Source: Onychostoma macrolepis
Taxonomy: Eukaryota > Chordata > Actinopteri > Cypriniformes > Cyprinidae
Assembly (NCBI RefSeq): GCF_012432095.1
Contig: NC_081174.1
Span: forward strand, 27,321,196 to 27,385,195
Direction: 5' to 3'
Length of the DNA stretch: 64,000 nt
Part shown: positions 36,995 to 46,600 of the stretch, one piece after another
Position numbering within the stretch: position 1 is the stretch's first letter
Layout of the letters: every line of letters begins with the position of its first letter
Translations under genes and position numbers: made by a program
The notes under the pieces: model-generated
What the model was told of the DNA's origin: nothing
Databases searched by the model: none
What the model saw: the letters and a program-made list of their open reading frames with translations, nothing else

Positions 36995-37311
36995 TATAAC
37001 AAATGCAGATAGATAAATTCAAACATAAAAATCGCAATAATAACCACATAACATGACCTGGATGGCCGAGTGGATTTGCCTATAACAAATGCTGACAGAT
37101 AAATTCAAGCATAAAAAGCACAGTAATGACCAGGATGACTGAGTGTTTAATGCGTTGGACTTAAAGTCCTATGGACAAATGTCTTCATGGGTTCATACCT
37201 GGCTCCTGGTATGATCTCTAAAACACATTCATGACAAAGATTGATTTGCATAAAACAAATGCTGATAGATAAATTTAAGCATAAAAATCGCAGTAATAAC
37301 CGCATAACATG

Positions 37312-37394
37312 ACCTGGATGGCCGAGTGGTTAAGGCATTGGAGTTAAGGTCCAATGGACAAATGTCCTCGTGGCTTCAAACCCCACTCCTTGTA
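37312..37394 (+). tRNA. tRNA-Leu-like (TAA), best-preserved left-margin copy
   Basis: Full 83-base length with the A box kept. Changes: ACCTGG for ACCAGG in the acceptor, ATTGGA.TTAAGG in the anticodon arm with loop GTTAAGG, GTGGC for GTGGG in the T stem, and CTCCTTGTA at the 3' end. It is probably inactive. Confidence 0.5.
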
Positions 37395-37552
37395 GGGCTA
37401 GTCTTCAAGAAATCTGACAGAAAAACTAATGATTTACCTTTAAAGGAAGGACAGAAAAATGCAAGCATTAAAATCAAAGTAATAACCTCTGAACATACGT
37501 CCAGGATGGCCGAGAGGTTAAGGTGTTGGACTTAAGAGCCAACTGACAAATG

Positions 37553-38861
37553 TGCCTGTACACAACCATCATAAAATGATAAAAATCCATCCAGTGTTTT
37601 TTTTTTAATCTCTTTATTTGTTTTACCCTGTCTCAAATCAAGCCGTTCGACCGTGTGACGCCACACGGTCGGACGCCCCTCCCACGATGGTTGATTGACA
37701 GCAGTGTTTCAACACAGACCCGCCCTTGCTCGTGAGCGAGCTGTCAATCATAGTCCGCGCGTCATTGTTGATATACGCTGGAGCTGTCTATGAGCAGAAT
37801 GGCGTCTAAGCGATTGTGGTGTTCTGTTCTCGGGTGCAATAATGAACACAGCAGTCATTTTGATGTTCCTAAGTCCGAACCGCTGAAGACACAGTGGCTG
37901 AGTTTTGCTTTTGAAGGGAATATTCCCCACGAGCAACGTCAATGTTTTCATGTTTGCTCGAATCATTTTTCACCAGACTGCTTTATAAATGAAGGTCAGT
38001 ATAAAGCTGGTTTTGCTAAGAAGCTGCTCCTGAAAAAAGAATCGGTACCAACTATTCGTGTTTCTGCTGAACCTCCAGAAGAAGTGAGTGTAACGTTTAA
38101 TTAACCTTTATATTAATCTTTATATTAATCTTTGCAAATCGCTAGCACGCTTCACGATGTATGTGGCTAATGTTTACATTCAGGGTACATGTTTTCTATT
38201 TACGACGTTCTCAATATGAAAAATTCCTGCCGTGACCTCATATCAGTGTTTCCGCCCTGAGAGTTGTACCTAACACTGCATAGATAACGTTACGCATCAC
38301 TGACAAGCCTACATTTACCGAATTTATTTTTCATGACCATTAGCTGTAACATCAATCTGTCAATGAACTAACGTATCAGTAAACACATAGCGTTCGTATC
38401 TCACTACTCTACCTGACAGTACACACAAAAATAGATAAAAGTGACATTACGTTAACCAACCATTCAGAAACGTCCGTTCGAGCCTTAATTGTCGAACTTC
38501 TTCGGGCCGTCATCCTGTTCCGGTCCGACTCGGTTCGAATTGATAAGGTTGCACAGTATCCTCAGAGACTCCCGCTGCCATTCTTCAAAATATACCCTCA
38601 ACTGTTGTCAAGGCAACACTCCACGTGTGTTGTGTCAAAAACGCCCCACAGAACAGAGGGGCGGGGCGAGCAAAGCTCATTAGCATTTAAAAACACACGC
38701 ACTAAAACTGTGTGCTGAAAACAGAGCTGTTTTTGAGCAGGTAAAATGAGTGTTTTCTTACAATACTAATGAGAATTTTTAATTAAAGTATATTACAAAC
38801 TTTCAATTTAGACCCTAAAGAATCATATTAGCTTGTACAAAAATGGCATTATATGACCCCT
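37553..38861 (+). mobile_element. THAP-bearing TTAA element, copy 2, 5'-truncated
   Basis: Joined to a tRNA-Leu copy broken at 37552, so its left terminus is missing. The right terminus ends ATATGACCCCT before TTAA (38862-38865), the inverted form of copy 1's AGGGGTCAT. Array spacer resumes at once (AAGACCTAAAAGAAATG). Only the first exon is coding; the rest, to 38861, has no transposase that I can recognise. Confidence 0.65.
37799..38083 (+). CDS. THAP zinc-finger exon, partial transposon gene
   Basis: An open exon of 95 codons starts at the ATG of MASKRLWC; another in-frame ATG lies at 37790. It ends at a GTGAGT splice donor (38084). Zinc ligands fit the C2CH THAP pattern: Cys-x4-Cys in CSVLGC, about 39 residues, then Cys-x2-His in VCSNHF. 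The conserved Trp (KTQWLSF) and Pro (DVPK) are also present. THAP domains bind DNA in P-element and Kolobok-type transposases and in host genes derived from them. The frame runs on to a stop at 38102. Later exons are not visible, so a working transposase is unlikely. Confidence 0.7.
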
Positions 38862-39680
38862 TTAAAAGACCTAAAAGAAATGCATGACAAAGATTGATTT
38901 GCTTATAACAAATGCTGATAGATAAATACAAGCATAAAACCCACAGTAATGACCAGGATGGCCATTTTTAAAAGACATACGTGACAAAGATTGACTTGCC
39001 TATGACAAAGATTGACTTACCTATAACAAACGTTGATAAATTCTGGCAAAAACCAAAAATTTAGTTATTTAGTTATTTAGTTATTATATAGATTTATATA
39101 ATTATATGATTTATATTATTATTAATCCATTACACAAAAGCAATTTTAGTTTAACAGTTATTATAAATCATTTATTTTAAATGAATGTTAATATATACAG
39201 ATTGTATATAATATAAATAACCTGTAGAATCAATAGATAACGCTTTAAAAATGACTACGTGACCTTACATGTTCGAGTCTCTATCGCTGTATATTTCCAA
39301 CTATAAAAACTAACTTCAGTTTCACTTGTGAATGCACTGATAAAGCAAGATAATTTATTTTATTTGTCTTCTTTCATGAACAAGTACTTGTAATTGTAAA
39401 TGCATTTAAATTCATCATATTCTTCAATCTCTTAACATTTAGCATAACCTTTAATCTTTAACCAAGGCTCGTGATTGGCTGTTCGCCAGTGATGTCACAC
39501 ATTCATGTGCACGTGCTCCAAAAACTCAAGATCAAAGCCTGTGTTGACAAAGAAAGTTGATGATCAGCATCATGGTACCAACAAAGCTGGATTGGAGTGG
39601 TTTGGTTTTGTCAACTCGAAACTAATCCTGTAACTCTGAATTTGTTCATCTACCATCATGGTACAGGCCCCAGGGTGGTT

Positions 39681-41009
39681 AAGTCAAGTCAAGTCAAGTC
39701 GAGCTTTATTGTCATTCCTCTACATGTGTGGACATACAGTGGAACGAAATGTCGTGTCTCGCAGGACCACGGTGCTACATAAATAAGCATAAATATAAAC
39801 ATACAACACTAGATGTAAGAACAGTTTTTAGTGCCTGGTGCGTATGGAGAGGAAAGAGTGTGTTTTTCCACAGGTGGTTTGTATAGCCCACTCACCTGTG
39901 TGTAGCTCACTCAGAATTGCATAATGTTTTTGAGGTTTCCAACAGTTTTCTAGTGGTGCGTGTAGTGTGGTGTTGTGGGATGGGGGGGAGAGAGGATCCT
40001 GGTTTCAGGAGCTAGAGTTATGGATGAGGTTTTAGAAAGGGGTCAGGTGATTGGAATTGAGGGCTCTCACAGCCTGGGGGAAAAAGCTGTTGAGCAGTCT
40101 GGCAGAGCGGGCTCTGATGCTCCGGTACCGACTTCCTGATGGCAAGAGCTGGAAGAGACTGTGGGAGGGATGGGTGGGGTCTTTCACGATACTGGTAGCT
40201 TTACTGGAGCATCGTGCAAGGAAAATGTCCAGGATGCAGGGGAGAGGTGCACCGATGATCTTTGCAGCTGTGTTCACTGTCCGCTGTAGGGTCTTGCGGT
40301 CAGCAGCATTGCAGTTCCCGTACCAGACAGTGATGCAGCTGGTCAGCACACTCTCAATTGTTCCCCTATAGAATGTGGTAAGGATGGGTGGAGGGAGACT
40401 TGCTCTTTTAAGTCGGCGCAGGAAGTGGAGCCGCTGTTGTGCCTTCTTGGAGAGTGATGTAGTGTTGGTGGTCCAGGTGAGGTCTTCTGTTATGTGCACC
40501 CCAAGGAATTTAGTGCTGCTGACTCTCTCCACAGTCGAGCTGTCTATGGTCTTAGGGGGTGTTCAACAGAGTTCCTCCTGAAGTCCATCACAACCTCCTT
40601 TGTCTTATTCACATTGAGGGACAGGTTGTTTGCACTACACCATTCAACCAGTTGTGCCACTTCCTCTCTGTAGGGTGTTTCATTTTTGCTGATGAGGCCT
40701 ACCACAGTTGTGTCATCAGCAAACTTGATGATGTGGTTGGAGCTGAACTTGGCAGTGCAGTCGTGGGTCGTGTATGTTGTCGGGACCTGCAGCCTTGCGT
40801 GGGATAACCCTAGATAGTGTCTTCCTTACATCGACTGGAGACAGACACAGTACCTGGTCGTTGGGAGGTGTGGGTAGTTTTTGTGCAGGTTTGTCATTCT
40901 GCATTTCAAACCGTGCATAAAACTCATTGAGTACATCTGAGAGGGATGTGTCATCATCACAGGCCTGTGGCAGGGGCTTGTAGTCTGTGATGGTCTGAAT
41001 AGCTTGTGA
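39681..41009 (-). pseudogene. LINE (L2/CR1-like) reverse transcriptase, internally deleted
   Basis: On the minus strand, an N-terminal RT motif PRKAAGPDNI (about 40780-40850) is followed almost directly by NHIIKFADDTTVVG, with the catalytic FADD at 40712-40723. The roughly hundred residues normally between them are absent. A long C-terminal ORF (40032-40532) has FLGVHITEDLTW, YRGTIESVL and LPSGSRYRSIRARSARL, typical of fish L2/Jockey-group LINEs. The 3' tail is a TTGAC pentamer run (plus strand AAGTC, 39681-39700). The right flank enters a tRNA-Leu copy at its anticodon stem (41010). Confidence 0.8.
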
Positions 41010-41171
41010 TTGGACTTAGGGTCCAATGGACAAATGTCCTCGTGAGTTCAAACCCGGTAGGGCTAATCTTCAAAATATCTAAAAGAAATACATGACAAAG
41101 ATTGACTTACCTACAACAAACGTTGATAAATTCAAGCATAAAAATCACAGTAATAAAAACCTAATGTAGTG

Positions 41172-41254
41172 ACCAGGGATACTGAGTGGTTAAGGCGTTG
41201 GACTTAAGATCCAATGGACAAATGTCCTCGTGGGTTCAAACCCCACTCCTGGTA
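41172..41254 (+). tRNA. tRNA-Leu-like (TAA) with altered D arm
   Basis: First full-length unit right of the LINE. The D arm reads GGATACTGAGTGG instead of GGTGGCCGAGTGG, which spoils the A box and D stem. All other stems are intact. Confidence 0.6.
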
Positions 41255-41657
41255 CGGCTGATCTTTATAAAACCTAAAAGAAATACATGACAAAGATTGA
41301 CTTGCCTACAACAAACGTTGATAAATTCTAGCATAAAAGTCACAGTGATAAAAATCTAATGTTTGTACATTAAAATCCAATCTTTGTACGTGACAAAGAT
41401 TGATTTGCCTATAACAAATGCTGATAGATAAATTCAAGCATAAAAATCACAGTAATAACCACATGACATGACCAGGATGGTTAAGTCGTTGGACTTAGGG
41501 TCCAATGGACAAATGTCCTCGAGAGTTCAAACCCGGCTCCTGGTAGGGCTAACCTTTAAAAAACCTAAAAGAAATACATGACAAAGATTGACTTGCCTAC
41601 AACAAACGTTGATAAATTCTAGCATAAAAATCACAGTAATAAAAATCTAATGTAGTG

Positions 41658-41740
41658 ACCAGGGTGGCCGAGTGGTTAAGGCGTTGGACTTAAGATCCAA
41701 TGGACAAATGTCCTCGTGGGTTCAAACCCCACTCCTGGTA
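41658..41740 (+). tRNA. tRNA-Leu (TAA), complete
   Basis: Loop CTTAAGA; acceptor ACCAGGG/TCCTGGT with one G-T pair; D stem GCC/GGC and T stem GTGGG/CCCAC intact. It starts 112 bases after the end of deleted copy 41471. Confidence 0.8.
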
Positions 41741-42137
41741 GGGCTGATCTTTACAAAACCTAAAAGATGTACATGACAAAGATTAATCTGCCTATAACAA
41801 ATGCTGATAGATAAATTCAAGCATAAAAATCACAGTAATAACCAAATGACATGACCAGGATGGCCGAGTGGTTAAGGCGTTGGACTTAAGATCCAATGGA
41901 CAAATGTCCTTGAGAGTTCAAACCCGGCTCCTGGTAGGGCTAACCTTTAAAAAACCTAAAAGAAATACATGACAAAGATTGACTTGCCTACAACAAATGT
42001 TGATAAATTCTAGCATAAAAATCTAATGTTTGTACATTAAAATCCAATCTTTGTACGTGACAAAGATTGATTTGCCTATAACAAATGCTCATAGATAAAT
42101 TCAAGCATAAAAATCACAGTAATAACCAAATGACATG

Positions 42138-42220
42138 ACCAGGATGGCCGAGTGGTTAAGGCGTTGGACTTAAGGTCCAATGGACAAATGTCCTCGTGGG
42201 TTCAAACCCCACTCCTGGTA
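42138..42220 (+). tRNA. tRNA-Leu (TAA), complete
   Basis: Acceptor ACCAGGA pairs fully. Loop CTTAAGG differs from the major CTTAAGA at position 38. It is followed by a long spacer with no gene. Confidence 0.8.
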
Positions 42221-42623
42221 CGGCTGATCTTTATAAAACCTAAAAGAAATACATGACAAAGATTGACTTGCCTACAACAAACGTTGATAAATTCTAGCAT
42301 AAAAGTCACAGTGATAAAAATCTAATGTTTGTACATTAAAATCCAATCTTTGTACGTGACAAAGATTGATTTGCCTATAACAAATGCTGATAGAAAAATT
42401 CAAGCATAAAAATCACAGTAATAACCACATGACATGACCAGGATGGTTAAGTCGTTGGACTTAGAGTCCAATGGACAAATGTCCTCGAGAGTTCAAACCC
42501 GGCTCCTGGTAGGGCTAACCTTTAAAAAACCTAAAAGAAATACATGACAAAGATTGACTTGCCTACAACAAATGTTGATAAATTCTAGCATAAAAATCAC
42601 AGTAATAAAAATCTAATGTAGTG

Positions 42624-42706
42624 ACCAGGGTGGCCGAGTGGTTAAGGCGTTGGACTTAAGATCCAATGGACAAATGTCCTCGTGGGTTCAAACCCCACTC
42701 CTGGTA
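42624..42706 (+). tRNA. tRNA-Leu (TAA), complete
   Basis: Identical to 41658 throughout the 83 bases as read; second member of a D-F dimer with 42437. Confidence 0.8.
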
Positions 42707-42819
42707 GGGCTGATCTTTACAAAACCTAAAAGATGTACATGACAAAGATTGATCTGCCTATAACAAATGCTGATAGATAAATTCAAGCATAAAAATCACA
42801 GTAATAACCAGATGGCACG

Positions 42820-42902
42820 ACCAGGATGGCCGAGTGGTTAAGTCGTTGGACTTAAGGTCCAATGGACAAATGTCCCTGTGGGTTCAAACCCCACTCCTGG
42901 TA
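42820..42902 (+). tRNA. tRNA-Leu (TAA), one D-stem mismatch
   Basis: TTAAGTCG replaces TTAAGGCG, giving a C-T mismatch in the three-pair D stem. This GTC is the form otherwise found in deleted copies. Loop CTTAAGG; extra arm followed by CTGTGGG. Confidence 0.65.
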
Positions 42903-43691
42903 GGGCTGATCTTTACAAAACCTAAAAGATGTACATGACAAAGATTAATCTGCCTATAACAAATGCTGATAGATAAATTCAAGCATAAAAATCACAGTAA
43001 TAACCAAATGACATGACCAGGATGGCCGAGTGGTTAAGGCGTTGGACTTAAGATCCAATGGACAAATGTCCTTGAGAGTTCAAACCCGGCTCCTGGTAGG
43101 GCTAACCTTTAAAAAACCTAAAAGAAATACATGACAAAGATTGACTTGCCTACAACAAACGTTGATAAATTCAAGCATAAAAATCACAGTCATGACCAGG
43201 ATGGCCGAGTGGTTAAGGCGTAGGACTTAAAATCCAATGGACAAATATCCTCGTGGGTTCAAACCCCACTCCTGGTAGGTCTGATCTTTATAAAACCTAA
43301 AAGAAATACATGACAAATACATGACAAAGATTGACTTGCCTACAACAAACGTTGATAAATTCTAGCATAAAAATCACAGTAATAAAAATCTAATGTTTGT
43401 ACATTAAAATCCAATCTTTGTACGTGACAAAGATTGATTTGCCTATAACAAATGCTGATAGATAAATTCAAGCATAAAAATCACAGTAATAACCACATGA
43501 CATGACCAGGATGGTTAAGTCGTTGGACTTAGGGTCCAATGGACAAATGTCCTCGAGAGTTCAAACCCGGCTCCTGGTAGGGCTAACCTTTAAAAAACCT
43601 AAAAGAAATACATGACAAAGATTGACTTGCCTACAACAAACGTTGATAAATTCTAGCATAAAAATCACAGTAATAAAAATCTAATGTAGTG

Positions 43692-43774
43692 ACCAGGGTG
43701 GCCGAGTGGTTAAGGCGTTGGACTTAAGATCCAATGGACAAATGTCCTCGTGGGTTCAAACCCCACTCCTGGTA
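43692..43774 (+). tRNA. tRNA-Leu (TAA), complete
   Basis: Loop CTTAAGA, acceptor ACCAGGG. It pairs with deleted copy 43505 as a dimer at a 187-base step. Confidence 0.8.
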
Positions 43775-43877
43775 GGGCTGATCTTTACAAAACCTAAAAG
43801 ATGTACATGACAAAGATTGAACAAATGCTGATAGATAAATTCAAGCATAAAAATCACAGTAATAACCAAATGGCATG

Positions 43878-43960
43878 ACCAGGATGGCCGAGTGGTTAAG
43901 TCGTTGGACTTAAGGTCCAATGGACAAATGTCCCCGTGGGTTCAAACCCCACTCCTGGTA
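43878..43960 (+). tRNA. tRNA-Leu (TAA), one D-stem mismatch
   Basis: D-stem GTC form, loop CTTAAGG, and CCCGTGGG before the T loop. The spacer before it has lost a TTTGCCTATA stretch (GATTGAACAAATG). Confidence 0.65.
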
Positions 43961-44925
43961 GGGCTGATCTTTACAAAACCTAAAAGATGTACATGACAAA
44001 GATTAATCTGCCTATAACAAATGCTGATAGATAAATTCAAGCATAAAAATCACAGTAATAAAAGTCTAATGTAGTGACCAGGGTGGCCGAGTGGTTAAGG
44101 CGTTGGACTTAAGATCCATTGGACAAATGTCCTCGTGGGTTCAAACCCCACTCCTGGTAGGGCTGATCTTTACAAAACCTAAAAGATGTACATGACAAAG
44201 ATTGACTTGCCTACAACAAACGTTGATAAATTCTAGCATAAAAATCACAGTAATAAAAATCTAATGTAATGACGAGGGTGGCCGAGTGGTTAAGTCTTTG
44301 GGCTTAGGGTCCAATGGACAAATGTCCTCGAGAGTTCAAACCCGGCTCCTGGTAGGGCTAACCTTTAAAAAACCTAAAAGATGTACATGACAAAGATTAA
44401 TCTGCCTATAACAAATGCTGATAGATAAATTCAAGCATAGATAAATAACCAAATGACATGACCAGGATGGCCGAGTGGTTAAGGCGTTGGACTTAAGATC
44501 CAATGGACAAATGTCCTCGAGAGTTCAAACCCCTCCTGGTAGGGCTAACCTTTAAAAACCTAAAAGAAATACATGACAAAGATTGACTTGCCTACAACAA
44601 ATGTTGATAAATTCTAGCATAAAAATCTAATGTTTGTACATTAAAATCCAATCTTTCTACGTGACAAAGATTGATTTGCCTATAACAAATGCTGATAGAT
44701 AAATTCAAGCATAAAAATCACAGTAATAACCACATGACATGACCAGGATGGTTAAGTCGTTGGACTTAGGGTCCAATGGACAAATGTCCTCGAGTTCAAA
44801 CCCGGCTCCTGGTAGGGCTAACCTTTAAAAACCTAAAAGAAATACATGACAAAGATTGACTTGCCTACAACAAACGTTGATAAATTCTAGCATAAAAATC
44901 ACAGTAATAAAAATCTAATGTAGTG

Positions 44926-45008
44926 ACCAGGGTGGCCGAGTGGTTAAGGTGTTGGACTTAAGATCCAATGGACAAATGTCCTCGTGGGTTCAAACCCCAC
45001 TCCTGGTA
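44926..45008 (+). tRNA. tRNA-Leu (TAA), complete
   Basis: TTAAGGTG gives a G-T wobble in the D stem; all other stems pair. Loop CTTAAGA. Confidence 0.75.
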
Positions 45009-45758
45009 GGGCTGATCTTTACAAAACCTAAAAGATGTACATGACAAGGATTGAACAAATGCTGATAGATAAATTCAAGCATAAAAATCACAGTAATAAC
45101 CACATGACATGACCAGGATGGTTAAGTCGTTGGACTTAGGGTCCAATGGACAAATGTCCTCGAGTTCAAACCCCACTCCTGGTAGGGCTGATCTTTACAA
45201 AACCTAAAAGAAATACATGACAAAGATTGACTTGCCTACAACAAATGCTGATAGATAAATTCAAGCATAGATAAATAACCAAATGACATGACCAGGATGG
45301 CCGAGTGGTTAAGGCGTTGGACTTAAGATCCAATGGACAAATGTCCTCGAGAGTTCAAACCCGCTCCTGGTAGGGCTAACCTTTAAAAACCTAAAAGAAA
45401 TACATGACAAAGATTGACTTGCCTACAACAAATGTTGATAAATTCTAGCATAAAAATCTAATGTTTGTACATTAAAATCCAATCTTTCTACGTGACAAAG
45501 ATTGATTTGCCTATAACAAATGCTGATAGATAAATTCAAGCATAAAAATCACAGTAATAACCACATGACATGACCAGGATGGTTAAGTCGTTGGACTTAG
45601 AGTCCAATGGACAAATGTCCTCGAGAGTTCAAACCCGGCTCCTGGTAGGGCTAACCTTTAAAAAACCTAAAAGAAATACATGACAAAGATTGACTTGCCT
45701 ACAACAAACGTTGATAAATTCTAGCATAAAAATCACAGAATAAAAACCAAATGACATG

Positions 45759-45841
45759 ACCAGGGTGGCCGAGTGGTTAAGGCGTTGGACTTAAGATCCA
45801 ATGGACAAATGTCCTCGTGGGTTCAAACCCCACTCCTGGTA
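45759..45841 (+). tRNA. tRNA-Leu (TAA), complete
   Basis: Has the ACCAGGG body, but its left spacer is the CCAAATGACATG type normally found before ACCAGGA copies. This indicates a crossover in the spacer near 45740-45758. Confidence 0.8.
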
Positions 45842-46517
45842 GGGCTGATCTTTACAAAACCTAAAAGATGTACATGACAAAGATTGAACAAATGCTGATA
45901 GATAAATTCAAGCATAAAAATCACAGTAACAACCACATGACATGACCAGGATGGTTAAGTCGTTGGACTTAGGGTCCAATGGACAAATGTCCTCGTGAGT
46001 TCAAACCCGGCTCCTGGTAGGGCTAACCTTTAAAAACCTAAAAGAAATACATGACAAAGATTGACTTGCCTACAACAAATGCTGATAGATAAATTCTAGC
46101 ATAAAAATCACAGTAATAAAAATCTAATGTAATGACCAGGGTGGCCGAGTGGTTAAGGTGTTGGACTTAAGGTCCAATGGACAAATGTCCTCGAGAGTTC
46201 AAACCCCACTCCTGGTAGGGCTAACCTTTAAAAACCTAAAAGAAATACATGACAAAGATTGACTTGCCTACAACAAATGCTGATAGATAAATTCAAGCAT
46301 AAAAATCACAGTAATAACCACATGACATGACCAGGATGGTTAAGGCGTTGGACTTAAGATCCAATGGACAAATGTCCTCGTGGGTTCAAACCCCACTCCT
46401 GGTAGGGCTGATCTTTACAAAACCTAAAAGAAATACATGACAAAGATTGACTTGCCTATAACAAATGCTGATAGATAAATTCAAGCATAAAAATCACAGT
46501 AATAACCAAATGACATG

Positions 46518-46600
46518 ACCAGGATGGCCGAGTGGTTAAGGTGTTGGACTTAAGGTCCAATGGACAAATGTCCCCGTGGGTTCAAACCCCACTCCTGGTA
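46518..46600 (+). tRNA. tRNA-Leu (TAA), complete
   Basis: Loop CTTAAGG, D-stem G-T wobble, and CCCGTGGG before the T loop. The only fully folding copy between 45842 and 50992. Confidence 0.75.

Larger units (their letters stand above)
35686..41009 (+). repeat. Decayed, transposon-riddled left margin of the tRNA-Leu array
   Basis: Degenerate tRNA-Leu-like copies lie at 35686-35767, 36186-36263, 36379-36414 (cut by an insertion), 37055-37073 (only through the A box), 37129-37211, 37312-37394, 37500-37552 (cut) and 38952-38963 (stub). They are joined by the same spacer words as the main array (GACAAAGATTGATTTGCC, ATAACAAATGCTGATAGATA). Stems carry several mismatches: 37129 has TCCTA for TCCAA, and 35686 has a broken anticodon stem. 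The long gaps are filled by THAP-type and LINE insertions, and by unassigned AT-rich DNA at 39061-39668. Confidence 0.8.
41172..46404 (+). repeat. Array block 1, 25 units
   Basis: Starts with class and anticodon. F-TAA: 41172 (D arm altered), 41658, 41854 (bad T stem), 42138, 42624, 42820, 43016 (bad T), 43195 (stem TAGGA/TCCAA), 43692, 43878, 44077 (TCCAT), 44461 (bad T), 44926, 45291 (bad T), 45759, 46135 (bad T). F-TAG: 44272 (acceptor ACGAG, bad T). D-TAG: 41471, 42437, 43505, 44742, 45112, 45573, 45945. D-TAA: 46330. Bad T means GAGAG or TGAGAG opposite CCGGC or CCCAC. Confidence 0.9.

Noticed and set aside
37326..37535. ORF of 69 codons
   Set aside because: It reads through a tRNA-like copy and spacer; similar chance ORFs occur at 50451-50633 and 58992-59177.
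38489..38683. ORF after the THAP exon as a second transposase exon
   Set aside because: No recognisable domain, and no acceptor site in a frame continuous with the GTGAGT donor at 38084.
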